From Streptomyces violaceoruber (GTDB lineage: Bacteria > Actinomycetota > Actinomycetes > Streptomycetales > Streptomycetaceae): DNA of 64,000 bases. How positions within the stretch are numbered: position 1 is the stretch's first letter; the number at the start of each line of letters is the position of its first letter. Shown piece after piece: positions 1-8,907 of this stretch. The notes beneath the pieces were generated by a model that was not told the origin of the DNA, searched no databases, and worked only from the letters and a program-made list of their open reading frames with translations. The position numbers and the translations under genes were made by a program. The stretch is from assembly GCA_000720805.1 (NCBI GenBank), contig JODI01000013.1, forward strand, positions 1 to 64,000. The letters are read 5' to 3'.

Positions 1-125
1 AAGTCGACGGCACGTGGGCCCGGTTGCTGAAGAAAGTTCAGGTCCGTGACGATGCGGTCGGCCGCCTGGAGTGGACAGTTTCGGTGGACTCCACCATCAT
101 CTCGCCGTCCGCTACCAGTCGGGAC
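1..125 (+). pseudogene. IS5-type transposase remnant (cut by window edge)
   Basis: The frame from the left edge reads DGTWARLLKKVQVRDDA, then GRLEWTVSVDSTI. This matches the segment around the first catalytic Asp of IS5-family transposases common in Streptomyces. Similarity stops just after VDSTI, and the following 25 codons do not continue the family (the expected RAHQHA-like motif is absent). It is therefore a short internal piece of a dead element whose upstream part lies outside the window. Another IS5 copy at 14.4-15.4 kb has the same VSVDSTIV motif. Confidence 0.6.
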
Positions 126-201
126 TGCACCTGGCATCGCTCATCTAGGGCAGGTGTTGTGTCCAGGTGCCGAAGACGCCGGCGAACGGTAGAACGTAAG
201 G

Positions 202-1485
202 GTGAGGGACGAGAGCAGCCCTGCTGAGAATGCCCGGCCACATCCTGTGGCGAGGCCGGGGATCGACTACCAGGCACTTTTCGCGGTCACCCCCAGCCCC
301 TGCATGGTGCTGGGTCCGGATCTGGTGCTCTCGGACGTCAATGAGGCGGCCTGCCGCGTGACGGGCCGTACTCGGGAGGATCTGCTCGGGCGGTACCTCT
401 TCGATGCCTTCCCTGAGAATCCGGCGGACCCGGATGCGGACGGGGTGCGGAATCTTCACGCCTCCCTGCACTGGGTCCTGCGCTCGAAGGAGCCGGACAC
501 GATGGCGCCGATGAAGTACGACATTCCCGTGGTCGACCGGCCCGGCGTTTTCGAGGAGCGCTGGTGGTCCGCGATCAACACACCGGTGCTCGGGCCGGAT
601 GGGCAGGTGGAATGGATCATCCACCGGGGGGAGGATGTGACCTCGTTCATCCTCTCCCACCCTCGCCCGCGCGGAGGCGGGGCGCTCAGCGACGTGGAGG
701 CGATGGAGGTCGAACTGTACGCACGGGCGCGCGAGCTCCATCGACTGAACGAGGAACTGCGACGAGCCCACGCCCGGGAGCGCCAGGTCGCCGTCACCTT
801 GCAGGAGGCCATGCTCCATTCACCCCATTTGGCCCGGCATCGGGACACCGTGGTGCGCTACCTGCCCGCCGCGGGATCACTGAACGTGTGCGGCGACTGG
901 TACGAGGTGGTCGACCTGCCCGAGAACAGATTCGCCGTCGCGGTAGGCGACGTCGTCGGCCACGGCCTGGAGGCCGCCGCCGTCATGGGCATGCTCCGCA
1001 GCGCGCTGTCGGCCTCCGTCCGGGCCGTCGAAGAGCCCGCGAGAGCCCTGGACGTCCTGGGCCTGTATGCACGCTATGTCGAGGGTGCGCTGGCCACCAC
1101 CGTCGTCCAAGCCGTCGTCGACACCCACGCTCGCCGCATCATGTACAGCAGCGCCGGGCACCCGCCCCCCGTCCTGCTCCACCCGGACGGCACCTGCGAT
1201 CTTCTCGACCAGGCCACCGACCCACCGCTGGGGGCACGCCCCAAACCCGTCCCCCGCCTCCAGGCCGACCTGCCCTACACACCTGGCGACACCTTCGTGC
1301 TCTACACAGACGGCCTCATCGAACGCCGCGGCGAGGACATCGATGCCGGCCTGCAACGCCTCACCGACACGCTCGCCCGCCATGCCCGCCACAACCCCGA
1401 GCGTCTGGCTGACGCCTTGCTCGCGAACCTCGGCGTCAGCAGCGGCGCCCGCGACGACATCGCCCTGATCGTCATGCGCCTGTGA
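202..1485 (+). CDS. PAS domain - PP2C-type (SpoIIE/RsbU-like) phosphatase
   Basis: A 427-aa predicted cytosolic protein from a GTG start. An N-terminal PAS-like sensor domain (about residues 20-150) is followed by a short helical linker (about 165-195) and a SpoIIE/PP2C phosphatase domain (about 200-427). Metal-binding aspartates are visible: D232 in CGDWYEV, D250 in VGDVVGHG, and D418/D419 in the C-terminal ARDDIALIV. In actinomycetes such proteins dephosphorylate anti-sigma-factor antagonists (STAS proteins) in partner-switching cascades, with the PAS domain as likely signal input. No RsbV- or RsbW-like partner lies nearby, so the target is unknown. The ribosome binding site is weak (GTAAGG directly before GTG), so an internal start cannot be excluded. 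Confidence 0.85.
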   Translation: MRDESSPAENARPHPVARPGIDYQALFAVTPSPCMVLGPDLVLSDVNEAACRVTGRTREDLLGRYLFDAFPENPADPDADGVRNLHASLHWVLRSKEPDTMAPMKYDIPVVDRPGVFEERWWSAINTPVLGPDGQVEWIIHRGEDVTSFILSHPRPRGGGALSDVEAMEVELYARARELHRLNEELRRAHARERQVAVTLQEAMLHSPHLARHRDTVVRYLPAAGSLNVCGDWYEVVDLPENRFAVAVGDVVGHGLEAAAVMGMLRSALSASVRAVEEPARALDVLGLYARYVEGALATTVVQAVVDTHARRIMYSSAGHPPPVLLHPDGTCDLLDQATDPPLGARPKPVPRLQADLPYTPGDTFVLYTDGLIERRGEDIDAGLQRLTDTLARHARHNPERLADALLANLGVSSGARDDIALIVMRL

Positions 1486-1654
1486 CCCGCGCGCCGCCCG
1501 CTGAACGCCCTGGAGCCGGTCCCCAGCCGACTCATCGAGAGCGGCCGGACCCTGGACGCCCCCGTCATTCACTCCGGCCACTCCCCCCATACCCGGATGT
1601 CCGAACTCTGACGACGCAAGGGCTACTACCCCGGCCTGATAGATCACCTACAGC

Positions 1655-2161
1655 GTGATCCGTGCCCTGGCCCGCCGGTCAGCCCGGTGCGCCGCATGTG
1701 GAAGGCGGCCGCGGTGGAGGCCAACAGGGACATCACCTGGATCAGGAGCCGGATCCTTGACGTCCAGCCGCTCGGTCAGGCGGAACAGCCCGTCGCCCAT
1801 CGCGATCTCGCTCAGGCCATGCGGCAGCCCTACAGCGCCTACGCGCCGGCCTCCGTGCCGTCCGAGCGGCGCACCAACAGGTGGTCGCGGAGACCGTCGA
1901 CATTCTCTGGCCCACCTGGACCGAGGCGACCACCGGCCCACCGCGACCCGCTACGCCTGGCAGCTGCTGCGTTCGAAATCCGGCGTGCGATGCGGGATCA
2001 GCATCACCGGCCGCCGCCCACCCGCCCGGGTGCTGGCGCGGCCGAGGCGCTGCTGGCGCGGCCGAGGCGCGCTCGTCGGCGAGCTGCTCGCTCACCCGCG
2101 CAAGGACACGTTCGGCGACGGCAAGTTCGTCCCGCTCGGCCCGCACCTGCGCCAGTACTGA
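1655..2161 (+). pseudogene. Broken conserved hypothetical gene
   Basis: No family was recognised. Protein-like segments occur in three forward frames in succession: RRMWKAAAVEANRDITWIR (frame of 1687), VVAETVDILWPTWTEATTG (frame of 1881), and ATRYAWQLLRSKSG through to a C-terminal KFVPLGPHLRQY (frame of 1655, stop at 2159-2161). The order and hydrophobic patterning suggest one ancestral soluble protein of about 160 aa disrupted by at least two frameshifts. A 20-bp tandem duplication at 2031-2070 lies in its 3' third. The opposite strand is also open, as is common at this GC content, but no open frame there looks like a better candidate. Confidence 0.3.
2031..2070. repeat. 20-bp perfect tandem duplication
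   Basis: Positions 2031-2050 and 2051-2070 are identical (TGCTGGCGCGGCCGAGGCGC twice). Twenty bases is not a multiple of three, so the duplication shifts any frame that crosses it. This fits decay of the surrounding gene. Confidence 0.9.
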
Positions 2162-2248
2162 GCATTCCACTGTGTCCCGGGGATCGGGACTACTGACCGC
2201 CCGGGGAGGCTCTGGCTGGTCGGCTGATCAGCCAGAACATCTCGGCGG

Positions 2249-2641
2249 TCAGGCGGTCAGCTGTCGGAGCATCTCGGCCGAGTCGTGCAGGTTCGTCATC
2301 TGGACGAATCGGCCGCCACGGACCTTGTAGACGGCGTACTCGACGATCTTGAACGAGGCGCCGGAGGCTGGGACACCGAGCCACTCCTTCGCCGGGGTGC
2401 CCGTGTTGATGGCGCGGACGGCAATGCCGTCCCGATCGAACAGCAACTCGTCGACCTCCCAGTGAATGTCCGGAACGGCGTCGGCGATCCCCTTCAGGAC
2501 CGTGACCACGTCGTCGCGGGTGCCGAGCTGGCCGCCGAGCAGCACCTGGTCGTCGATGAACTCGTCCATGCGGTCGAACTCGTGGGCGTTAAGCGCCTCG
2601 ATGTAGCGCATGTACCAGTCACGCAGATCGCTCTCGATCAT
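2249..2641 (-). CDS. SnoaL-like / ester cyclase family protein (NTF2 fold)
   Basis: 130 aa, the usual length of single-domain SnoaL-like proteins. The N-terminus [18 protein letters not shown] is the first cone-fold helix. [14 protein letters not shown] and the C-terminal [18 protein letters not shown] match the strand pattern of the ester-cyclase subgroup. Family members include polyketide cyclases and small-molecule hydrolases, and the substrate cannot be assigned. The start ATG at 2641 faces a truncated TetR gene across about 125 bp holding two near-identical palindromic sites, which suggests the gene was once repressed by that divergent regulator. Confidence 0.8.
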   Translation of the reverse strand: MIESDLRDWYMRYIEALNAHEFDRMDEFIDDQVLLGGQLGTRDDVVTVLKGIADAVPDIHWEVDELLFDRDGIAVRAINTGTPAKEWLGVPASGASFKIVEYAVYKVRGGRFVQMTNLHDSAEMLRQLTA

Positions 2642-2699
2642 GGTGTTCCTCTATTCCCCTGTGCCGTAAAGAGTAATCCTGAACTGCCCAAACTTTCAT

Positions 2700-2745
2700 A
2701 CCGATCGGTGCAGAATGTGACTGTAGCAGTTCAGTACCGATCAGT
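2700..2745. promoter_or_regulatory. Paired palindromic operator-like sites
   Basis: ACCGATCGGT (2700-2709, perfect palindrome) and ACCGATCAGT (2736-2745, one mismatch) are 36 bp apart, start to start, between the divergent SnoaL-like and TetR genes. Repeated palindromes in a TetR-divergon intergenic region are the classic operator arrangement. The binding protein is inferred. Confidence 0.55.
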
Positions 2746-2767
2746 TCCAAAGCGGTAGGATGTGGCG

Positions 2768-3173
2768 ATGCGCTACCCGGAAGGGCCCGCTGCCTACGTC
2801 GCCGAGGCGCTGCAGGCACCTACCGCCCTCGAGGTCGTCTTGGCCTTCCTCGTCGGCTCGGTCCGCGCCAACACACTGCCCGGACTCCCCGCCGGCTGCC
2901 TCGGTGTCCAGGGCGCACTGGCCACCGGCGAGACCGGGCGAGTCGCCCGCGACATCCTGGCTGACTGGCGTGCCCACGGCCAGGCGCTGCTCCGCGACCT
3001 TCCGGCGGGCCGTCCAGGCGGGCGATCTGCCCGCCGGCGCTGACCCGGAAAAGATCGCCCGCTACGTCATGACGATCGCGAACGGCGTGGCCGTACAGGC
3101 AGCCGGCGGCGCGACATGCGAGGACCTGCAACAGGGGGCCGGCGCAGCTCTGCAGCACTGGCCACCGGCCTGA
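2768..3173 (+). pseudogene. TetR-family regulator, HTH missing and frameshifted
   Basis: The readable protein begins MRYPEGPAAYVAEALQAP and continues with LPAGCLGVQGALATGE and ILADWRAHGQALLRD. This is the ligand-binding C-terminal domain of a TetR regulator of the subgroup with a small Cys/Gly-rich GCL motif. After about position 3000 the match resumes in the next frame (FRRAVQAGDLPAGADPEKIA to the stop at 3171-3173), so there is an indel near 3000. The N-terminal helix-turn-helix of about 60 residues is absent, and the space it would need is occupied by the promoter region and the divergent gene. The product cannot bind DNA. Confidence 0.7.
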
Positions 3174-3179
3174 CGATGC

Positions 3180-3710
3180 AGGCCCTTGAAAATGAGTCCT
3201 GCGCGCTCTGCTCGTCCTGACGAACCTCGAAGCCAACGCTGACAGATGCTCTTGGTCGTGGGCTCTGGCCCACGACCAGCACGAGTACCCGGAGAACCCA
3301 TCACATCAGCCCATCGAGCTGGGACGTCAAGTTGGCGGCAACTCAGTGGGCAAAGGCTCAACTCGTGCCCCGAAACCGCAACCACCCGGCCTCAGGATGC
3401 AAAGGAGTGCCGCTTCGAGCTGCGGGAGGCGATGCGCAGCGATACGAAAGTCAACGACCCGGTCCGACAACCGATCGTTTACGGGATAGAACTTGAAGGA
3501 CTCGGACGCTCACCGTGCGCGGTGGGACCTCAACGCCGTCTGGCTCCTGGTCCTCGACTCCGACACCGGCAGCCACCTCGCCGACTTCATCACCTGTGAC
3601 TACGCCGACGAGTCCGGCGCGCTCCTCACTTGCCTGGCCACCGTCCCCTGTCCAGCTCACGATCCAGGCCCCGTCCGCGTTCGGGGCCGTTGTCAGTGGT
3701 GACAGGCAAG
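3180..3710. other. Gap without a convincing gene
   Basis: Short open frames (for example 3493-3702, with a readable WDLNAVWLLVLDSDTG stretch) match no family I recognise, and none has a good ribosome binding site. The only clear structure is the hairpin at 3253-3278. It may be residue of decayed genes. Confidence 0.4.
3253..3278 (+). terminator. Perfect 11-bp hairpin, terminator-like
   Basis: TGGTCGTGGGC (3253-3263), loop TCTG, GCCCACGACCA (3268-3278). It lies about 80 bp downstream of the TetR remnant. There is no U-tract, but many Streptomyces terminators lack one. Confidence 0.45.
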
Positions 3711-3719
3711 ATGACGGGC

Positions 3720-5807
3720 ATGACGACACCAACTGCTCAGATCGTGGATGCCGCCGCCTACGCCCAGGCAGTCGAGACCGTGGCGACGGCCGCTGCCGCC
3801 TACTACGGGGATGGTGCCTCTCCGCTGGACGACGACACATACGACCGGCTGGTGCGCGGGATCGCAGCGTGGGAGGACGATCACCCTGATGAGGTGCTGC
3901 CCGACTCCCCCACCGGCAAAGTCGCCGGAGGCGCCGCAGTCGGAGATGTCCCGCACACGGTGGTGATGCTGAGCCTGGACAACGTCTTCTCCCCCGACGA
4001 GTTCACCGCCTGGACCGCCTCGCTGTCCCGCAGGATCGGCCGCGACGTGACCCGCTTCAGTGTCGAGCCGAAACTGGACGGGCTCGCGGTCGCCGCCCGC
4101 TACAGCCGCGGCCGCCTCAGACAGCTGATCACCCGTGGCGACGGAACGGCCGGAGAGGACGTCTCACACGCGATCGGCACCATCGAGGGCCTGCCCGAGC
4201 AGTTGGCCGAGCCGGTCACCGTAGAGGTCCGCGGTGAAGTACTGATGACCACCGCCCAGTTCGAGTACGCCAACGAGGTGCGCACCGCCCATGGCGGGCA
4301 GCCGTTCGCCAACCCACGGGGCGCTGCGGCCGGCAGCCTGCGCGCCCGGGAGCGCGCCTACACCGTGCCGATGACCTTTTTCGGCTACGGACTCCTTCCC
4401 ACCGCAGGCACCGAGACCACGCTGGCGGAACAGCTGGGCGAGCTCGCGCACAGCGACCTCATGGCCCAGACCGCCGCGTACGGGGTGAACACCACCGCGA
4501 CGACCGCCGCGCCCGGTATCACCGCCGACACCGTCGAACAGGTCCTCGCCCGCGTGCGGGAGATCGGCGCGCTGCGCGCCCAGTTGCCGTTCGGGATCGA
4601 CGGAGTCGTCATCAAGGCCGACCTCGCGGCCGACCAGCAGGCCGCCGGATCAGGCTCCCGCGCTCCACGCTGGGCGATCGCCTACAAGCTGCCCGCCGTG
4701 GAAAAGATCACCCGCCTGCTTCAGGTGGAGTGGAACGTGGGCCGCACCGGCATCATCGCCCCGCGCGCCGTCCTGGAACCGGTCGAGATCGACGGCGCGA
4801 CCATCACCTACGCCACCCTCCACAACCCGGCCGACATCACCCGCCGTGACCTGCGCCTGGGCGACCACGTCATGGTCCACCGCGCCGGTGACGTCATCCC
4901 TCGCATCGAGGCCCCCGTCGCCCACCTGCGCACCGGCGACGAACAGCCCATCGCTTTCCCCGAGATGTGCCCGCGCTGCGGGGCCGACATCGACACCACC
5001 CAGCAACGCTGGCGCTGCGACAACGGCCGGAACTGCCACCTGGTCGCCGCCCTCTCCTACGCCGCCGGCCGCGACCAGCTCGACATCGAAGGCCTCGGCG
5101 CGACCCGCGTCGTTCAACTCGTCGACGCCGGCCTGGTCGCCGATCTCGCCGACCTGTTCACCCTCACCCGCGAACAGCTCCTGAGCCTGGAACGGATGGG
5201 AGAGACCAGCACCGACAACCTCCTCGCCGCACTGGCCGCGGCCAAGGACCAGCCGCTGTCGCGGGTGCTCTGCGCGCTCGGGGTCCGCGGCACCGGCCGC
5301 TCCATGTCCCGCCGGATCGCCCGGCACTTCGCCACCATGGACAACATCCGCGCCGCCGACGCCACGTTGATGCAGCAGGTCGAGGGCATCGGCACGGAGA
5401 AGGCGCCGTCCATCGTCGCCGAACTCGCCGAACTCGCCCCGCTCATCGACAAACTCGCCGCGACCGGGGTGAACATGACCGAACCCGGCGCCACCCCTCC
5501 CGCTCCGGCGGAAACCGTCGCAGACAGCGCCGCAGCGAGCGAGGAGCCCGTCGGCGGCCCGCTGACGGGGATGACGGTGGTGGTCACCGGCGCGATGACC
5601 GGCCCTCTGGAGAACCTCAGCCGCAACCAGATGAACGAGCTCATCGAACAAGCCGGTGGCCGCTCCTCCTCCAGCGTTTCCAAGAAGACCACCCTTGTCG
5701 TCGCCGGAGACGGCGCGGGGTCCAAGCGAGCCAAGGCCGAGGGCCTCGGTATCCGCCTGGCCACCCCGGATGAATTCGCCACCCTGGTCGCCGACTACCT
5801 CAACTGA
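3720..5807 (+). CDS. ligA: NAD-dependent DNA ligase (LigA-type)
   Basis: Seals nicks in duplex DNA with NAD as adenylate donor. From ATG 3720 the protein is 695 aa, within the family's usual 650-730. An in-frame ATG at 3711 is an alternative. Domain order is complete: Ia region (about 1-75), adenylation domain with nucleotide-binding lysine K118 in VEPKLDG, OB domain (about 330-410), zinc finger starting with C417-P-R-C420 and closing with C-x5-C in CDNGRNC, helix-hairpin-helix region (about 440-600), and BRCT (about 612-695). It sits alone among decayed genes rather than in a replication or tRNA-modification neighbourhood, so it is probably an additional paralogue rather than the housekeeping ligase. 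That is inference. A second complete ligA elsewhere in the genome would confirm it. Confidence 0.95.
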   Translation: MTTPTAQIVDAAAYAQAVETVATAAAAYYGDGASPLDDDTYDRLVRGIAAWEDDHPDEVLPDSPTGKVAGGAAVGDVPHTVVMLSLDNVFSPDEFTAWTASLSRRIGRDVTRFSVEPKLDGLAVAARYSRGRLRQLITRGDGTAGEDVSHAIGTIEGLPEQLAEPVTVEVRGEVLMTTAQFEYANEVRTAHGGQPFANPRGAAAGSLRARERAYTVPMTFFGYGLLPTAGTETTLAEQLGELAHSDLMAQTAAYGVNTTATTAAPGITADTVEQVLARVREIGALRAQLPFGIDGVVIKADLAADQQAAGSGSRAPRWAIAYKLPAVEKITRLLQVEWNVGRTGIIAPRAVLEPVEIDGATITYATLHNPADITRRDLRLGDHVMVHRAGDVIPRIEAPVAHLRTGDEQPIAFPEMCPRCGADIDTTQQRWRCDNGRNCHLVAALSYAAGRDQLDIEGLGATRVVQLVDAGLVADLADLFTLTREQLLSLERMGETSTDNLLAALAAAKDQPLSRVLCALGVRGTGRSMSRRIARHFATMDNIRAADATLMQQVEGIGTEKAPSIVAELAELAPLIDKLAATGVNMTEPGATPPAPAETVADSAAASEEPVGGPLTGMTVVVTGAMTGPLENLSRNQMNELIEQAGGRSSSSVSKKTTLVVAGDGAGSKRAKAEGLGIRLATPDEFATLVADYLN

Positions 5808-5904
5808 CCCCCGGCATGGATGTTCCCCACCTCACACCGGCTGCCTGGACTCGGGCGGGAACAACCCGAGACGGTTGACCGTTCATCTGTACGTGGCTAG
5901 CGGA

Positions 5905-6051
5905 GGGGACAGTGTCCCCGGGCCTCACCTATAGCCCATGGGGACGATCGTCCGGCTGAAGCCCCATGGAGCCTTCCGCCGAGAGGCGACCGCCCTCCGC
6001 ACGCCACCGCCTTACGGCCCCGGCTGGTCTCCCCCGTCCAGCCGGGGCTTT
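5905..6051 (+). other. Cluster of inverted repeats, possible structured RNA
   Basis: In about 145 bp downstream of ligA there are several nested dyads: GGGGACAGTGTCCCC (5905-5919), CCATGGGG (5936-5943) pairing with CCCCATGG (5962-5969), GGACGATCGTCC (5942-5953), and the terminator-like hairpin at 6017-6048. No convincing ORF crosses the block. It could be a small RNA gene or an untranslated leader whose downstream gene was lost when the IS630 element inserted at 6391. It matches no riboswitch class I can name. Confidence 0.35.
6017..6051 (+). terminator. Rho-independent-like terminator
   Basis: An 11-bp perfect stem, GCCCCGGCTGG (6017-6027) with CCAGCCGGGGC (6038-6048), has a 10-nt C-rich loop and is followed by TTT. 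It reads rightward and ends whatever transcript crosses 5905-6010. Confidence 0.7.
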
Positions 6052-6390
6052 CACATGCCCCACCCAGCGCGTCGGCTGTCGTCGTACCAGGCAAACATGA
6101 CCGTGAGCTGCTCGTCGGCCTTGCGGAACGCTCTCGTCCCGGACGTCCGCCACAACGACGCCGGCAACAACCCCGACGGTGGCAGGTCAGGGAGGGATAC
6201 AAGGGCTGTGGCAAGACGATGCGCGTCAGGATCATCGTCCACAACCGGCACGCAGAACGCCTGCCGGCACAAGAGCGGCCGAGCCGATGATGACCTTGCC
6301 CCTCGTCACCGGCGAGGTATCTGCCCTCCCTCAGTGGTGGATGCTGTTCGGCCAGTTCGTCCATGACGGCATGACAGAGGGGCACGGCTA

Positions 6391-6420
6391 GTGCTGTGAC
6401 CGAAAAGGTTCACCGGGTTG
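6391..6420. repeat. Left terminal inverted repeat of IS630 element
   Basis: GTGCTGTGACCG, four variable bases, then GGTTCACCGGGTTG. Identical to the reverse complement of 8582-8611 except for the four central bases. TA precedes it. Confidence 0.9.
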
Positions 6421-6427
6421 TTGGGCG

Positions 6428-7261
6428 TTAGCGCGGGTTCTGGAGGAAGGCGATGAGAGCGGCTGTGAGTTCGGCGGGCGCGTCTTCTTGGACAAGATGG
6501 CCCGCACCGGTTATTGGCTCAAGTCGCGCGCCCGGGATGCGGGTGGCGAGTTCCCGTCCCTTCGCTACGGGAAGCCAGGTGTCGTCCTGGCCCCAGCACA
6601 CCAGCGTCGGGATGCCGATCTCGCTGTACCGGTCCTGCACCTCGTCGGTATAGCGCTGGTCGGCCTGGGCGATCTGCCGGTAGAAGGCCGCCTGGCCGAG
6701 GTCGCCGAGCCAGGGCCGGACGAGCCGGTCCAGGACTGCCGGGTGCAGGCCGGGGCTGCTGGCCGAACTTACGTACTCGCGCACCAGGGCGTGGTGCAGT
6801 GCGGGCGGCAGCTGCTCGAAGACCTCGGAGTGCTCACCGACAAGCCGGAAGAACGGGGAACCCCACGGCGCCAGCGCGACCGGGTCGACCAGAGCGAGCG
6901 CGCGGTAACGGGCGCCGTGCAGCAGATGCGCCCGCAAGGAGACGGCACCGCCGAAGTCGTGGGCGACCACCAGGGGTTCCTCCAGGCCCCAGTGCGCCAG
7001 GAGCTCGGAGAAGACCCTGCCCTGGGCAGCCAGGGAGACATCCTGGCCGGCGGACATCTCCGATGCCCCGTAACCGGGCATGTCCCACACGAACACCTGG
7101 TGACGGCGGGCGAGCGAGCGGGCGACAGCGCGCCAGACATACGAGGAGAAGGGTGTGCCATGGAGAAGCACAACCGGATTATCGCCGGATTGCCCGAGAC
7201 TGCCCCAGCGGACGTCGCCCGACGTGCTGCGGAACGTCTCGGCCAGCTGCCATTCACTCAC
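6428..7261 (-). CDS. Alpha/beta-hydrolase (Asp-nucleophile type), IS630 passenger
   Basis: 277 aa from GTG 7261, which has GAGAGG about 11 nt upstream. An upstream TTG at 7309 overlaps the transposase stop as TTGA and would add a 16-residue tail. Visible motifs: oxyanion-region LLHGTPFSSYVW, nucleophile elbow VVAHDFGG with Asp as candidate nucleophile, WGQDDTW as the acid region, and GHLVQEDAP with the catalytic His. Asp nucleophiles are known in haloalkane and fluoroacetate dehalogenases and epoxide hydrolases, so this may be a dehalogenase- or epoxide-hydrolase-like enzyme. The substrate is unknown. It lies directly downstream of the transposase, same strand, wholly inside the inverted repeats, and may be co-transcribed with it. 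Confidence 0.85.
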   Translation of the reverse strand: MSEWQLAETFRSTSGDVRWGSLGQSGDNPVVLLHGTPFSSYVWRAVARSLARRHQVFVWDMPGYGASEMSAGQDVSLAAQGRVFSELLAHWGLEEPLVVAHDFGGAVSLRAHLLHGARYRALALVDPVALAPWGSPFFRLVGEHSEVFEQLPPALHHALVREYVSSASSPGLHPAVLDRLVRPWLGDLGQAAFYRQIAQADQRYTDEVQDRYSEIGIPTLVCWGQDDTWLPVAKGRELATRIPGARLEPITGAGHLVQEDAPAELTAALIAFLQNPR

Positions 7262-7305
7262 GGGTGTTGTACCTCTCGGTTGTGCCTCAGGCCCAAGCGG
7301 GTTGA

Positions 7306-8509
7306 TCAAGCCGGGTTCAGTCCGGACGGTACCGTCACAGGCCAGCAGCGCCGCGCTCGGACAGCGATTCCACCTTGTGCCTGGTCACGCGGCGCGCGCG
7401 TGAGTGGTCTGCCGCCCCAGCGGATGCCTTTCTCGCTGCGGATTCGGGCGCACTCCTTGCGTTGGGCGGCCGGGACGTCGGGATGGCGGGCGTTGGCGTT
7501 GCGCCAGCGCAGGTAGGCATGCAGTTCACGGGTCTGGACGGTGTGGTTGGGGTGGTGGGAGTTGACGAGGGTGAACTGCCGCAGCGGCCCGAAGTGCGCC
7601 TCGACGGGGTTGGCCCAGGAGGCGTTGGTCGGGGTGAAGCACAGCTCCACCTTGTTCTTCTTCGCCCAGGCGCGGATCTTGGTGCCCTTGTGCGCTGAGA
7701 GGTTGTCCATGATCACGTAGATGGGGGCGCCGTCCGGGCGGGCGGCCCGGATCGACTTCAGCGCGGCCAGGGAGTTCACGGCGCCTTTGTGACGACGGTT
7801 GACGCCCCACAGGGTGTCGTCGCCGACCGAGTAGCAGCCGTGGAAGCAGGTGACCCCGTGGGTGCGGTGGTAGGTCGCCGGAACCCGGTCGGGCCGGTTC
7901 TCCTTCGCCCAGCAGGAACCCGCCGGTGGGGCGGATGCCCAGCGGGCCGAACTCGTCGAAGGCGAAAACACGGTCGGGGAAGTGCTCCAGGACGTGCTCG
8001 ATACGGTCGAGCTTGGTGTAGCGCTCGGGGTCGGTGGACTCCTTCCACGTCTTGGTCCGCTGGAAGGTGACCCCACGGCGGGCGAGCAGACAGCGCAAGG
8101 CCTCGCGGCCGATCCGGATCACCCGGCAGTGGGCTCTGCGCGGGTAGGCGACGAGCTTGCGTAACGACCAGCGAGTGAAGGGCTGACCGAGCCTGGCCGG
8201 GCGGGTGGTGGCCGTCGCCACGACGAAGTCCTCGTTGTCAGGGCTGAGCTGGCGGGGACGGCCTCCCGCCCACTGAGGGTCCAGGCAGGCCAGGCCCATC
8301 TCGTTGAACCGGTGGATCACGTCGCGCACCGTGTCCTCATCGGCCTGCACCAGCTGGGCGATGACCGGCACCCGGTTCCCGCCGACCGAGGCCAGCAGCA
8401 TCATCGCGCGCCGGTAACGCACCGTGCTGGTGCTACCCCGGCCCACGATCTGCTGCAGCCGCTGCCCCTCCTGGCCGGTCAGCCTGCGGACTCGAACGGG
8501 CTCTGCCAC
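7306..8509 (-). pseudogene. IS630-family transposase, frameshifted
   Basis: The N-terminal part starts at GTG 8509 (VAEPVRVRRLTGQEG), with a helix-turn-helix region in VIAQLVQADEDTVRDVI and the first catalytic Asp in FAFDEFGPLG. A one-base insertion within 7916-7921 (GGGTTCC where GGGTCC is expected) breaks the frame after PTGG. The remainder reads in the next frame with the second Asp in VIMDNLSAHKG and the Glu region in SWANPVEAHFG, ending at 7306. No slippery heptamer or downstream pairing is obvious, so this looks like an inactivating mutation. The C-terminus extends about 27 residues beyond the usual GGRPL end and overlaps the hydrolase start region. Confidence 0.9.
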
Positions 8510-8581
8510 CACGCGCCTCCACCGTGCCGGATCGGATGTGTCCGCACATCCAACCCGCCCAGCACCTACGAGCGCGACCAG

Positions 8582-8611
8582 CAACCCGGTGAACCATCCC
8601 GGTCACAGCAC
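8582..8611. repeat. Right terminal inverted repeat of IS630 element
   Basis: CAACCCGGTGAACC, four variable bases, then CGGTCACAGCAC. Reverse-complementary to 6391-6420 and followed by TA at 8612-8613. It lies 72 bp upstream of the transposase start, so the transposase promoter is probably inside the element. Confidence 0.9.
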
Positions 8612-8639
8612 TAGGGTCGTCTTCAAAGGTGAGTGAGCG

Positions 8640-8800
8640 ATGAGGGATCACGCTTGTCGTGGTACGTCGTCATGAGCTTTCGGACGCCGAGTGGGCTGTG
8701 TTGCTCGCGATTCCTGCCGAGTTCGGGGACTGCGGGGCAGCCCCGTTCGGACGACCGGGTGGCACTGGCGACTGCCTGCTCTGCAGCGCGACGGCAGCCG
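8640..8800 (+). pseudogene. IS5-type transposase N-terminal fragment
   Basis: VVRRHELSDAEWAVL, in the frame of 8659, is the standard N-terminus of IS5/IS4-like actinobacterial transposases. The expected continuation (GRPR-DDR-like) appears in the next frame as TAGQPRSDDRVALATACS. The similarity then ends, so only about the first 50 codons survive, with one frameshift. Confidence 0.6.
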
Positions 8801-8907
8801 TCTCGCCCGAGCCCCTCCCGACCCACACATCTGTCGCTGGGCGGCCGCAGCAGACCGCGACGCAGTCTGAGCCCCGTTTCACCCCTCTATACAGTTCGGG
8901 ACAGCCA

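Larger units (their letters stand above)
6391..8611. mobile_element. IS630-family element carrying a hydrolase passenger gene
   Basis: A 2221-bp unit bounded by 30-bp terminal inverted repeats (26 of 30 identical), each flanked by TA (6389-6390 and 8612-8613), the target duplication expected of IS630/Tc1-type elements. The unit contains a leftward DDE transposase of the Streptomyces IS630 type, broken by a frameshift, and a complete leftward alpha/beta-hydrolase gene ending 8 bp inside the left repeat. Ordinary members carry only the transposase, about 1.1-1.2 kb. The intact ends suggest fairly recent mobility. The broken transposase means any current movement would need help from another copy. 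Confidence 0.8.

Noticed and set aside
6428..7261. Specific assignment of the passenger hydrolase as haloalkane dehalogenase
   Set aside because: HDFGG supports an Asp nucleophile, but the halide-stabilising residues cannot be assigned from sequence alone.
7526..8509. Programmed -1 frameshift in the IS630 transposase
   Set aside because: No slippery A/G heptamer or downstream structure at the frame change. A single extra base explains it better.
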